A stretch of 64,000 nt of DNA from Paenibacillus sp. DMB20 (GCF_000987955.1 NZ_LAZU01000025.1:186001-250000), one strand, 5' to 3'. Positions 35,422 through 43,907 are shown, numbered from the stretch's first letter. Numbers and translations: made by a program. Notes: generated by a model not told the origin, from the sequence alone.

Positions 35422-36723
35422 TTATCCGGTGTTATCCGCCTGTTCAAACTGATCTGCTTTATGCTGAATGAAATAAACGATGTCGTTTGTATGCTGCATA
35501 TGCCACTGGCTCATGGAGACGATGGAGGCATCCAACTGCTGGACGATCGGCTGAAGCCGGCGGCTGTGGCTGGAGTACATGTACCGGGAGAGCCGCTGCC
35601 GGATTCCCTCCAGCTCGGCGTGACTCTGCCGGGCATGCAGCTTCCATCGTTCCGCTACGCTTCGGAGCTCGGCCGGCGTTACCTGAATCGTGCCCGCAGA
35701 TGCCGCGGATCCTCCCGCCAAAGAGGCAAGGCCGGCTAATCCGGTTGTGGCGAGCCCGGGCAAACCGGACAGCGTGTCGGCGAATCCCTGCATCGTATCC
35801 ATCAGGCCGTCAAAAAAGCTGTAGTCGGAGGGAACCCTCGGAGAATCGACCCTTTCTCCACTGGCTCCGTCATACAGCGGGTTGGAAATGTATCCATTCT
35901 CGAATTTATAGCGATCCAGTTGGTGATAATTGGGCCCGCCCAGCGTGTTATCGATCTTTTCCTTAATGCCGACTCCCTCGTTCGCATCCTCGTAATTGGA
36001 ATCAATATAATAGGTTGATCCGACGTGGCCGTCGTAACCGCCCAATGCACCGCTGGCTATAATGTCGCCGGGATGCGCGAAGTTAATGATCTGGGAGTCG
36101 AACTCCCCGTTTTCGGCTCTTCTTCTCGCTTCCGGGGTCAGACTGCCGACTACCGAAGGAGCGCTGAACGTAACCGCATCAAGGCCGGTATACGCAGCGG
36201 CGTACTGAGCGTTGCCGCCTCCAAGAGAATGGCCTGTGAGGGTAAAGTCATAGTCTTTATATTTATTCGTCATTTCATTGGTGTAGTCTTCTGCCTGATA
36301 CAGTTGGTTCGTACCGGGGAACTGAACGAATTTGTCGATTTCTTTGGAAGTTTCTCCAGCCCAGTCTTTAAATGCGGTAATGCCGACGGCATCCTCGAAT
36401 TGGGTCAACTGCTCATCAAACGGACGCTTGATTTCCATCTTCCGTCCTATTTCCCCGAGACCGATATCGATATCGTTTAGGATATCAGGTCCCATATGAG
36501 GCAGCTCCCGATCTCCCTCGGTTCCGCGGAAGGCGATGACCGCCTGTTTGGTATCGGGGTTAACGAAAGTAACGGCATCAAATCCGGATATGGCTTTGCT
36601 TTCGAAATCTTCAAGGACCTCCCAGCCTGGCAAATCTTCGATGGTGTCCCCTTTTTCGAGGTCCAGGTAAGCGGCCTCCGACATTTTTCTATATGTTTCA
36701 TCATCAACTTTGGATGAACTCAA
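35422..36723 (-). CDS. Class 3 lipase with C-terminal WXG-like helical domain (TslA-like)
   Basis: A 433-residue protein in two parts. Residues 1-300 are a class 3 lipase: VIAFRGTEG (oxyanion region), GHSLGGG with Ser166, HPGD with Asp220 and NYHQLD with His267 form a plausible triad. Residues 305-345 are a small/hydrophobic linker (LPGLATTGLAGLASLAG), and 345-433 form a long helical segment (IQVTPAELRSVAERWKLHAR) like WXG100 proteins. There is no signal peptide. A toxic lipase first and a helical targeting domain last is the reversed layout described for the S. aureus type VII effector TslA. The TTG 36723 start has GGGAGG 8 nt upstream. A candidate immunity lipoprotein is upstream and a WXG partner downstream. 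Confidence 0.8.
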   Translation of the reverse strand: MSSSKVDDETYRKMSEAAYLDLEKGDTIEDLPGWEVLEDFESKAISGFDAVTFVNPDTKQAVIAFRGTEGDRELPHMGPDILNDIDIGLGEIGRKMEIKRPFDEQLTQFEDAVGITAFKDWAGETSKEIDKFVQFPGTNQLYQAEDYTNEMTNKYKDYDFTLTGHSLGGGNAQYAAAYTGLDAVTFSAPSVVGSLTPEARRRAENGEFDSQIINFAHPGDIIASGALGGYDGHVGSTYYIDSNYEDANEGVGIKEKIDNTLGGPNYHQLDRYKFENGYISNPLYDGASGERVDSPRVPSDYSFFDGLMDTMQGFADTLSGLPGLATTGLAGLASLAGGSAASAGTIQVTPAELRSVAERWKLHARQSHAELEGIRQRLSRYMYSSHSRRLQPIVQQLDASIVSMSQWHMQHTNDIVYFIQHKADQFEQADNTG

Positions 36724-36789
36724 ACCATTCGCCTCCCGGTAAAAATGTTGAAGCTATAGCTAAGTATGGATTTATAAAAATGCGAAGGA

Positions 36790-37137
36790 TTAATTGCTTT
36801 TAATCGCTTTTCTCAATTCGGCATTCATCACGAAGTTTGAAGTTTCTTGGGTGTTGTAATTCACCGAAATTTTGAAGGTTTGTTCCGGATGGCCTACGAC
36901 AAAGCCTTCCAGGTTAACCTTGTCGGCGACGATGGACGGCATCATTTCTTTATTTGTGATTTCCACATCGAGCTTGTACTCGTCTTTAAAGTATTGAACA
37001 GCCGTGTCTTCAGCTTGGTTCATGATATCTTCATTGCTGCTGTTATTCACTTCTTCCTTATTGCTAGCGTGTTCGGGATTTGTTTTATCCATCGTTTGGC
37101 AGCCTCCGAGCAGAAGAATGAGTATGATAAAACCCAT
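36790..37137 (-). CDS. Small lipoprotein, putative immunity protein for the lipase
   Basis: A 115-residue lipoprotein, first gene of the lipase module. A hydrophobic segment leads to the lipobox LLGGC with Cys13, then a polar Asn/Ser/Glu tether (NKEEVNNSSNE) and a compact domain (AVQYFKDEYKLDVEITNKEM ... HPEQTFKISVNYN) resembling DUF1433-type lipoproteins linked to secreted lipases. TilA, which protects against TslA, is also a lipoprotein, so the same job is inferred. The start is doubtful: ATG 37137 leaves no basic n-region, whereas the upstream frame (IKQVSVKTI) would supply one and lies after AAAGGAG but has no standard start codon. Confidence 0.6.
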   Translation of the reverse strand: MGFIILILLLGGCQTMDKTNPEHASNKEEVNNSSNEDIMNQAEDTAVQYFKDEYKLDVEITNKEMMPSIVADKVNLEGFVVGHPEQTFKISVNYNTQETSNFVMNAELRKAIKSN

Positions 37138-37403
37138 AATCGTTTTGACAGAAACCTGTTTGATACCAATCCACTCCTTTGATGATCGTTGGTTAAAGGA
37201 ATGCAGATCACACCTAATTCTGTAATATCATAATCCAGTATATGGGTGGGTTCAACCTGTTTTTCAACTTTTTGCCACAGTTTGGTTCCGTGGAGGGAGA
37301 AGAATAGGACTTAAGGCTGCTCGTTTACTTTATTCCACTTCTCAAGCAGGTAACGGTGTTAGGGAAAAGGCCGAATGAAGGGGTATTTTTTAATTGACAT
37401 GAA

Positions 37404-37447
37404 AAATCGCCCTCGCATGGTTGTTGCCATGCGGGGCGATTGGTTTT
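37404..37447. terminator. Terminator of the DUF2062 gene
   Basis: AATCGCCC / GGGCGATT and GCATGG / CCATGC arms, with T-runs on both strands (GGTTTTTC right; TTTTTCATG on the minus strand). Confidence 0.85.
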
Positions 37448-37451
37448 TCTC

Positions 37452-38012
37452 TTAAGCCGACTTGGACCGCTCGCATTGTTTGCGCCGATGTTTGACCCCG
37501 AGTTTGATTTTGTGAAGCATGGGTTTGCGGTAGCGGGACAACAGGAAGCGAAACGTGGCATAAACGACAAAAATGGAAACCACGCTGTTCACGAGGGAGC
37601 CGATAAGGAAGTTCACGCCCAGATCCCCGAGTTTATTTAAATAATCGGCAAGGACGGAATAGTTCCGCCCGGGGACGGGGGAATGGATGACATCCCGGAA
37701 GCTTACCGGGGCCGCGGAAGCAAATAGTTTACTGATGAATAGTCCGATTTTGTAATTCATGTAAAACAAAAGCGGCCAGAGGACGGAACCGGCGGAAGCC
37801 GCGATAACGGCAGCGGCCAGATTGCCGCAGACCAGCCGGCTGAGCGCAATGGCTATGATAATATCGATACCCATTGTAGGAAACCAACAGGGAAAGAAGC
37901 CGGCAGCAAAACCCAAGGCGATCCGATGGTCGCTGTTTTGCATGCGCAGCAGCGTCAGGAAATAGTATTTGAACGTTCTACCCAATCGTTGAAGCAATCC
38001 TTGTTCCCCCAA
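37452..38012 (-). CDS. DUF2062 membrane protein
   Basis: A 186-residue protein with about four membrane helices, matching DUF2062 (SDHRIALGFAAGFFPCWFP, where the G-x-x-x-G-x-F block is the family hallmark; AAVIAASAGSVLWPLLFYMN; LIGSLVNSVVSIFVVY). Members often lie near glycosyltransferases, but none is here, and the function is unknown. A basic C-terminus (KHRRKQCERSKSA) is cytoplasmic. The start is uncertain: TTG 38012 has no good ribosome site, and an internal TTG follows GGGGGA. It is convergent with the terminator at 37404 and divergent from the PadR gene. Confidence 0.75.
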   Translation of the reverse strand: MGEQGLLQRLGRTFKYYFLTLLRMQNSDHRIALGFAAGFFPCWFPTMGIDIIIAIALSRLVCGNLAAAVIAASAGSVLWPLLFYMNYKIGLFISKLFASAAPVSFRDVIHSPVPGRNYSVLADYLNKLGDLGVNFLIGSLVNSVVSIFVVYATFRFLLSRYRKPMLHKIKLGVKHRRKQCERSKSA

Positions 38013-38113
38013 AGTGCTGCAGAATGGCAGCGCGCACCGTTTACACCCAAGTAAACCTAGTAAATAAATGCTGCTCTAGTCCTAGTATAAAGGATTAAGG
38101 ATGCAAAATATAC

Positions 38114-38141
38114 ATGTCACGAATATTACTTTGACTGACAT
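38114..38141 (+). promoter_or_regulatory. Candidate PadR operator and promoter
   Basis: An inverted repeat ATGTCA-N16-TGACAT overlaps a TTGACT (38131-38136), which is 17 bp from a weak TACGCT (38154-38159). PadR proteins typically bind ATGT...ACAT dyads, so autoregulation of the gene at 38193 is plausible. Confidence 0.4.
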
Positions 38142-38192
38142 AGTTATTTGTGTTACGCTACACGCATCCTACCATAAGGGAGGGCGTGTCAG

Positions 38193-38546
38193 GTGAACGA
38201 AATGCTGCATAACAGCGATTTGGTCCGCGGCAATATCGATACGTTTATTTTGCGTGTGCTTCTTGACGGAGACAACTATGGTTACCAGATCATTAAAGAA
38301 ATCTCGCAGCGAAGCGGCAACCGCTTCGAATTGAAGGAACCAACCTTGTACTCCAGCCTGAGAAGATTGGAGAAACAGGGGCTTATCACGTCTTATTGGG
38401 GGGAAGAAACGCAGGGAGGACGCCGCAAATATTACACCGTTACCGCTGAAGGCAGCAGCCAGTATAACCGGAATCGGGAAGAGTGGAAGGCCGCAAGGGA
38501 AGTCATAGACACTCTGATCGGTTACGGAAAGGAGCAGAATGAATGA
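38193..38546 (+). CDS. PadR-family transcriptional regulator
   Basis: A 117-residue winged-helix regulator. The PadR block is clear: ILRVLLDGDNYGYQIIKEI, then LKEPTLYSSLRRLEKQGLIT and GGRRKYYTVTAEG. It starts at GTG 38193, 8 nt after GGGAGGG. Its last codons overlap the next gene (ATGA), which encodes a HAAS-type membrane protein, the usual partner. Such pairs commonly govern envelope or multidrug functions by releasing repression on stress. The ligand is unknown. Confidence 0.92.
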   Translation: MNEMLHNSDLVRGNIDTFILRVLLDGDNYGYQIIKEISQRSGNRFELKEPTLYSSLRRLEKQGLITSYWGEETQGGRRKYYTVTAEGSSQYNRNREEWKAAREVIDTLIGYGKEQNE

Positions 38547-39226
38547 CAACAAAAAAGAACGATTTGGAGATTTTTGTTGACCGTTTGTTTGCGAATCACC
38601 GGAAAACGAAGGCTGTCATCGAGCTCAGGGATGAGGTCTTAAGCAATTTGGAGGCTAAGGTAAGCGATTATCTGGAGCAGGGAATGGAGTATGCGCAGGC
38701 AGTCCATTTGGCCATTCGGGACATTGAGGCAGTCGATCATCTCATCGATGACCATCAGACCGTCGATATGACCGCCTACAGACTGGATATCGCACAGACC
38801 GCTCTGCTCTATTTCGCCATTGCGTGGATTCTGACGATTCCTGCACGCTTGCTGGCTTTGGGGTCAGCGGTAAACACCCTGCTTATGCTGCTTGTCGCGA
38901 CCTCGGGAATCGCGTATACCGTCCTGTCACGGAAACGGAGAGATGGAGACGGCCATAAAGAAAGCATCGATACGGGAAAATTGAAGCGCTTGAGCCGGAT
39001 CGTTTGGATTTTATGGGGTACCTTTGCGGTCGTGGTGACGCTCTTTACCCTCTTAACCCGTTTCGGAAGCGATATTTGGTTTGGGCGGACCATGCAGGTA
39101 ACCGGACCTTACGGGTTTTACGCGTTTGCGCTCCAGCTTCTGCTGCCGCTCTTGACGGTCATTATTCCGCTTATATTTCATCATGCGGACAAGCGGATCA
39201 CGAAATATGAGGTGAACGAGCAATGA
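38543..39226 (+). CDS. HAAS/permease-prefix domain membrane protein
   Basis: A 227-residue protein. The N-terminal cytoplasmic helical domain (IFVDRLFANHRKTKAVIELR, then DYLEQGMEYAQAVHLAI) is the HAAS / permease-prefix domain that follows PadR regulators and is thought to respond to or transmit membrane signals. Four or five membrane helices follow (ALLYFAIAWILTIPARLLAL; LQLLLPLLTVIIPLIF). The start overlaps padR and the stop overlaps the next gene by 4 bp, so the three are one translationally coupled unit. No catalytic motif is visible. Confidence 0.8.
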   Translation: MTTKKNDLEIFVDRLFANHRKTKAVIELRDEVLSNLEAKVSDYLEQGMEYAQAVHLAIRDIEAVDHLIDDHQTVDMTAYRLDIAQTALLYFAIAWILTIPARLLALGSAVNTLLMLLVATSGIAYTVLSRKRRDGDGHKESIDTGKLKRLSRIVWILWGTFAVVVTLFTLLTRFGSDIWFGRTMQVTGPYGFYAFALQLLLPLLTVIIPLIFHHADKRITKYEVNEQ

Positions 39227-39795
39227 ATAAGAAAAATATGTGGATTGTCATGCTATTGATTGTCGGAGTCTGCGGGTTTGCTTATTTCGAAGGTTATGCC
39301 AAGCCCAAAGCGAGGGAACAGGAAGCCAGATACGAAGCCGAACAGAAAGATCCTCGCACGCATGATATTTCTGTTACGGCAGAATATCGGAACGAATACA
39401 TGGGGAATGCCGGGAATCTGTCTAATCTGAACCATACTCTGCCTTATGGCGGCCATGGTTTGACATTTCAGTTGTACCCCGATGAGCTGACGGCCGAGCT
39501 TAAATTCAAAACCTCGGCCAAGGAATGGGAGCCGGCGAAGCTCAAGACCATGCTGATGTACAATTCGACGGCCAATTTCGTGTTCATCGATAATCTTCAG
39601 AAGCTGCGGATGACCTTTAGCGATGCCGAGTATACGATCGAACGGAAGAAGGCGGAAGAATGGTACGGCGAAGCCGAAAGGCTGTCTGCGCTTCGGGACG
39701 GGCAGCGGTGGAAAGAGGACGTTCAAGGCCGGGTCAATGACCCGGCTGCCGTGGACGCTTTTTATGATCAGGTCGTTGAGGTCAAGGAGAAGTAA
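39223..39795 (+). CDS. Membrane-anchored DUF4825-like protein
   Basis: A 190-residue protein with one N-terminal membrane helix (MWIVMLLIVGVCGFAYF) and an extracellular domain of about 155 residues (LPYGGHGLTFQLYPDELTAE; NSTANFVFIDNLQKLRMTF; ERKKAEEWYG) resembling DUF4825, found beside regulators and anti-sigma proteins in Bacillales. It overlaps the HAAS gene (ATGA), so it is the third product of the PadR unit. The role is unknown; sensing or delivering a signal at the membrane is one possibility. Confidence 0.65.
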   Translation: MNKKNMWIVMLLIVGVCGFAYFEGYAKPKAREQEARYEAEQKDPRTHDISVTAEYRNEYMGNAGNLSNLNHTLPYGGHGLTFQLYPDELTAELKFKTSAKEWEPAKLKTMLMYNSTANFVFIDNLQKLRMTFSDAEYTIERKKAEEWYGEAERLSALRDGQRWKEDVQGRVNDPAAVDAFYDQVVEVKEK

Positions 39796-39846
39796 GCAGG
39801 GATGGGGCGGCGCATTTTGGAAACTTCTTTTCTTTGATTAATCCCT

Positions 39847-41004
39847 TTATGAATCGGCGCTTCGGACCTTTCCGCCGTACCTTCGGGCAAGCACAAGCCC
39901 GAACAGCATGCCGATCAAGGACATTGCCGATACGGACAGATATAGCGTTTTTCCTCCGAAAGCTTCATAGACTGCGCCTCCCGCATAGGAAGCAATGATC
40001 CCCGAAACCCCGAAGAACAGCAGGGCCAGCACCGTCTGGCCCGTTGCGCGCCACTCCTCGGGCACGATGCTGTACAGGTATTGGATAGCCGCGGAGTAAA
40101 AGATCGGAAAGGTCAGCAGCTGGAGGATTTGCAAATACGCCAAAGCATGAGGATCACTCACCCAGGCCGAAAGAAAGAACCGGATGAAATAAAAAGCTCC
40201 GGCAGCCGTGATAATGATCAGCTCCTTGCCTTTTTTCAACCACCAGAAGCTGAGCGCAAAAACGGCAATTTCGCTGCCGGCGGCGATAAACCAGGCCTGG
40301 CCGACCAGTTCCGAGCTGCCGCCCAGTTCGGTGATGTAAACGCCGAGGAACGTATCGTTCATGCGGGCGGGAACGGAACTGATGAACACGAGGACGAGAA
40401 ACAGAAGCGTCTCCCGGTTGCCCAGAAAATTCTTTAGGCTAGCCAACGTCACCGGCTTCCCGGTAACCGGAGCATCCGGCATCTTCCATATGATCAAAAA
40501 GCTGATCAATCCGAGGCCCGCAAAGAGATATGACAGGCTGTGGGCTCCAAGATAAGACATGAAGTAGCCGGAGCACAGCGCCATGACGCCGTAGCCCAAG
40601 GCTCCGTACGTGCGGATGGAGCCGTAGCTGACGCCCGAAACTTCCGATATTCGAAAGTTCAGGCTCTCGGTTAGAGGATCGATCGGCATGAGGAAAAAAT
40701 AAAGCAGCATGGCGAACATGACAAGCACGGCATAGCTGCTGGACGCATATAGCAAATAACCGACCGCCGATGAGCATAACAAGAGAAACAGCAGCACTTT
40801 GCGGACGGTTTTCGTCCGGTCGCTGATCATGCCCCAGAGAGGCTGGGCAATGAGCGTAATGATTCCGCCGCTTCCAACGATAAAGCCGATTTGGGCCGGG
40901 TTTAACCCCTGTTTGTCCAGATAGACCGGAAGGAATGGAATAAACATGGCCAGGAGCGCAAAATACAAAAAATTAAACGATCTCAATAAGCCGGTAGGAT
41001 TCAT
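39847..41004 (-). CDS. MFS transporter, LacY/PPP-symporter type
   Basis: A 385-residue twelve-helix transporter. The N-terminal pattern SFNFLYFALLAMFIPFLPVY and the conserved loop GMISDRTKTVRK (the MFS motif A, G-x-x-x-D-R-x-x-R) are clear, followed by a LacY-like EWRATGQTVLALLFFGVSGI in helix 10-11. Members include phenylpropionate and nucleoside/sugar symporters; the substrate is not evident. ATG 41004 is chosen, with AGGAAAGG about 10 nt before it. The frame is open back to 41109 and may include an alternative start. It is divergent from fabV. Confidence 0.88.
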   Translation of the reverse strand: MNPTGLLRSFNFLYFALLAMFIPFLPVYLDKQGLNPAQIGFIVGSGGIITLIAQPLWGMISDRTKTVRKVLLFLLLCSSAVGYLLYASSSYAVLVMFAMLLYFFLMPIDPLTESLNFRISEVSGVSYGSIRTYGALGYGVMALCSGYFMSYLGAHSLSYLFAGLGLISFLIIWKMPDAPVTGKPVTLASLKNFLGNRETLLFLVLVFISSVPARMNDTFLGVYITELGGSSELVGQAWFIAAGSEIAVFALSFWWLKKGKELIIITAAGAFYFIRFFLSAWVSDPHALAYLQILQLLTFPIFYSAAIQYLYSIVPEEWRATGQTVLALLFFGVSGIIASYAGGAVYEAFGGKTLYLSVSAMSLIGMLFGLVLARRYGGKVRSADS

Positions 41005-41184
41005 AAAAACATAACCTTTCCTGACAAGCATGGCTTGCCTTGCTTTTGCACGGGGGTGCTGCTCTATTGTACCAGCAACATTTTCATCACGAAAGGTTTC
41101 CGAATGCAAAAAAATTGTTAGAATAAGAGTGTTGGATATAATAAATGGAACATACTAATCGGTTCGAAGAGAGGATTTTTTAAC

Positions 41185-42375
41185 ATGATTATTAAACCTA
41201 GAACACGTGGCTTTATTTGTACGACCGCCCATCCGGCCGGCTGCGAGCGGCAGGTTGAACAGCAAGTTGAATACATAAAAGCCCGGCCGAAAATCGAAGG
41301 TCCCCGGAACGTGCTTGTCATCGGCGCATCGACCGGGTACGGCCTGTCGGCACGGATTGCTGCCGCATTCGGAGCGCATGCCAACACCATCGGCGTATAC
41401 CGTCCGAGTCAGGGGTCGGAGAAGAGAACCGCGTCGGCGGGCTGGTACAATTCCGCGGCGTTTGAGAAACTGGCCAAGGAAGCGGGATTGAAATCCGTCA
41501 GCGTGACCGGAGACGCCTACACGGATGAGACGAAGCAAAAAACCGTAGAGGCGATCCGCGAAGAGCTCGGAAAGGTGGATCTTGTCGTTTACAGCGTAGC
41601 TTCCGCCCGCCGCACCGATCCGAAGACAGGCGAAGTCGCGAATTCCGTATTGAAGCCGATCGGCCGGCCGTTTACGAACAAAACGGTAAACTTCCATTCC
41701 GGCGAAGTCACGGAAGTGACGCTTGAACCGGCATCCGAGCAGGAAGTACAGGATACGGTTACGGTCATGGGGGGCGAGGACTGGGAAATGTGGATTCATG
41801 CGCTCCGCCAGGGCGGCGTTCTGGCAGACGATGCGACAACCATCGCCTATTCCTATATCGGTTCGGATATAACGAAGGCCGTTTACCGTGACGGTTCCAT
41901 CGGACAGGCCAAGGATCACCTGGAGGCGACGGCCCTGAAATTGAACGACGAGCTTTCGCCGGGCGGCGGCCGGGCTTATGTATCGGTCAGCAAAGCGCTC
42001 GTCACCCAATCCAGCTCGGCTATTCCGATTGTGCCTCTTTATGTATCGGCACTCTATAAAGTGATGAAGGAAAAAGGCCTTCACGAAAACACCATCGAGC
42101 AAACCTATCGTTTGTTCGCAGACCGCCTGTATTCCGGCAAGGAAACGCCGGTGGACGAAAAAGGCCGCATCCGCATCGATGACTGGGAGCTTCGTCCGGA
42201 CGTGCAGGAGGAGGTTGCCAAGATCTGGGGTCAGGTAAACAGCGAGAACATTTACGAGATTACGGACCTGGAAGGCTACCGGCGCGAGTTTTTCCAGCTC
42301 TTCGGCTTTGAAACCGAAGGCGTTGATTATGAAGCGGACGTAAGTCCCGAGGTGGAAATACCGTCAGCACGATAA
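41185..42375 (+). CDS. fabV: Trans-2-enoyl-CoA/ACP reductase FabV
   Basis: A 396-residue NADH-dependent reductase of the FabV/Ter family that reduces trans-2-enoyl thioesters, the last step of fatty acid elongation. The N-terminal IKPRTRGFICTTAHPAGC and the Rossmann block VLVIGASTGYGLSARIAAAF are hallmarks. The catalytic Y-x8-K is YSYIGSDITK, and KALVTQSSSAIPIVPLY follows. It is full length. FabV enzymes are insensitive to triclosan, so the gene may give an isozyme beside FabI; that is inference. It is monocistronic, GAGAGG precedes the start, and a strong terminator follows. Confidence 0.94.
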   Translation: MIIKPRTRGFICTTAHPAGCERQVEQQVEYIKARPKIEGPRNVLVIGASTGYGLSARIAAAFGAHANTIGVYRPSQGSEKRTASAGWYNSAAFEKLAKEAGLKSVSVTGDAYTDETKQKTVEAIREELGKVDLVVYSVASARRTDPKTGEVANSVLKPIGRPFTNKTVNFHSGEVTEVTLEPASEQEVQDTVTVMGGEDWEMWIHALRQGGVLADDATTIAYSYIGSDITKAVYRDGSIGQAKDHLEATALKLNDELSPGGGRAYVSVSKALVTQSSSAIPIVPLYVSALYKVMKEKGLHENTIEQTYRLFADRLYSGKETPVDEKGRIRIDDWELRPDVQEEVAKIWGQVNSENIYEITDLEGYRREFFQLFGFETEGVDYEADVSPEVEIPSAR

Positions 42376-42413
42376 ATTTCAATCAGTAGCCTATTGATAT
42401 AATTGAGGCAGCT

Positions 42414-42457
42414 AGCGGAAGGTATCCGGTTTTCCCGGGAACCTTCCGCTTTTTTTT
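42414..42457 (+). terminator. Intrinsic terminator of fabV
   Basis: AGCGGAAGG / CCTTCCGCT arms with an inner CCGG/CCGG stem, then T8. Confidence 0.93.
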
Positions 42458-42460
42458 GAA

Positions 42461-42546
42461 GAGATAAGAAAGGATAAACATTAGAGGTTAGCCATCTTTA
42501 TCTCGCAAGAAAAACTTCCGCTAAACGCGGTCTGTCTTCTGAGAAA
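42461..42546 (+). repeat. Dispersed repeat, left part only (copy 2)
   Basis: This matches copy 3 over 86 bp, starting at GAGATAAGAAAGGATAAACA and running through GCAAGAAAAACTTCCGCT and the CCGC/GCGG hairpin to TTCTGAGAAA. It lacks the right half (ACGTC hairpin and GTTTTTCTT end). The break is immediately upstream of the ROK-gene promoter. The left extension shared with copy 3 shows that the repeated unit was once longer than 71 bp. Confidence 0.75.
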
Positions 42547-42551
42547 TATGG

Positions 42552-42580
42552 TTGACGATCTGAAACTGTCGATGTATTAT
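42552..42580 (+). promoter_or_regulatory. Sigma-A promoter of the ROK regulator operon
   Basis: TTGACG at 42552-42557, a 17-bp spacer and TATTAT at 42575-42580 form a near-consensus promoter. It gives a leader of about 130 nt before ATG 42716, long enough for extra control. Confidence 0.65.
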
Positions 42581-42715
42581 TATCACCACTGGAGTATATA
42601 AAGGGAGAATATAACAACTTTAAGCATGGAAAGAAGTTTAATGTCTATTATATCGGATGTTCTTATCTAATTCCTGCTCCATTAATCCAGTGAAGAAAAT
42701 AATAGGGGCGTATAA

Positions 42716-43870
42716 ATGAAAAAGCATGATCAGGACTTTATGAGGCAACAAAATAAAATCACGGTGTATGAGCTGATCAAAAACAACAGCCCGTTATCCC
42801 GTGCGGCGATTGCGAAACGGACCGGAATGAGTCCGACCACCGTCAGCCGGATAGTCGGGGAGTTGACGGAGAAGGGATATGTCGAGGAGTTCGAGCAGCT
42901 TTCGGGAGGACTCGGGCGTAAAGCGGCTATGCTCAGGCTGGTCGACACCTCCGTCTTGACCGTAGGCGTGGAGCTGGACAGGCACCGGGTCGGCATCGGC
43001 GTGATAGACGTGAACGGCAAGCTGCTGTCGAGCAGAGTGATCGGCCGCTCTCCGGAAGAGAACGTCGAAGAAACCCTGTCTTCCATAGCAGCCGAAATTC
43101 GGGGAATCATGGCGGCTGAAGGCATTGATCCTTCAAGGATTGCCGGTATCGGCGTGGGGCTTCCGGGAATCGTCGACAACGAACAAGGAGTCGTTGCCTT
43201 TTCCGTTCAGCTGGGATGGAGAAACGTCGAGCTGGCTTCTCGTTTGAAAGCGCTAACCGGATATGAAGTTGCGGTGGATAACGAGCTGAAGGTGAAAGCT
43301 CTGGCCGAGCATATCCGGGGAGCGGCATCCGGTTCCCGGCGAACGGCGCTGCTCGGTTTTGGCACCGGCGTCGGTTCGGCACTCATTATCGAGGGCGAAA
43401 TCTATCGGGGGGAATCCAACAGCGCCGGGGAAATCGGCCACACGACGATTGATCCGAACGGCGCGATGTGCGAATGCGGCAAAGCCGGCTGTCTGCAAAC
43501 CTACATCATTACCAGTTCTTTGCTTCTGGAAGCCAACAAAATCCGCAAGATCGACACGCTGGAGGAGATTTTCGAAGCCCGGCGGTCGGGGGAGATGTGG
43601 GCTGCGCGTTTGATCGAACGGGCGCTTATTTACATAGCCATTACGATCAATAACGTGCTTTGCGTATATAACCCGGATGTCGTGATATTGAGCGGGGAGC
43701 TCGTCGAGAATTTTCCGGAAATCGCGCCGGAGATCGAGGAACTGTGTTACAGCCGGTTTGTGTGGGAGCCGCTGCGGGATACGCTCAGCCTGAAATATAC
43801 GGCGCTTGGAGGAGAAGGCGTCGTGATCGGCTCTGGACTACTGGCGCAAAGGCGTTTTTTCAAAATATAG
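42716..43870 (+). CDS. ROK-family transcriptional regulator (NagC/XylR type)
   Basis: A 384-residue repressor. Residues 10-75 form a winged helix (SRAAIAKRTGMSPTTVSRIV), and the rest is a sugar-kinase-like ROK domain with LLGFGTGVGSALIIEGEIYR and the zinc site GEIGHTTID plus CECGKAGC. ROK regulators bind a sugar (GlcNAc, xylose, glucose) or its phosphate. The start ATG 42716 lies after a weak AATAGGGGCGT. It heads a run of genes for asparaginase, a peptide ABC transporter, an M17 peptidase and CutC, all in the same direction, so that run is its likely target. A sugar effector with a peptide system suggests glycopeptide or amino-sugar peptide use. Confidence 0.9.
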   Translation: MKKHDQDFMRQQNKITVYELIKNNSPLSRAAIAKRTGMSPTTVSRIVGELTEKGYVEEFEQLSGGLGRKAAMLRLVDTSVLTVGVELDRHRVGIGVIDVNGKLLSSRVIGRSPEENVEETLSSIAAEIRGIMAAEGIDPSRIAGIGVGLPGIVDNEQGVVAFSVQLGWRNVELASRLKALTGYEVAVDNELKVKALAEHIRGAASGSRRTALLGFGTGVGSALIIEGEIYRGESNSAGEIGHTTIDPNGAMCECGKAGCLQTYIITSSLLLEANKIRKIDTLEEIFEARRSGEMWAARLIERALIYIAITINNVLCVYNPDVVILSGELVENFPEIAPEIEELCYSRFVWEPLRDTLSLKYTALGGEGVVIGSGLLAQRRFFKI

Positions 43871-43907
43871 GGAAGCAACCATTATTCGGGGAAAAGAGGC
43901 GTTTTTG

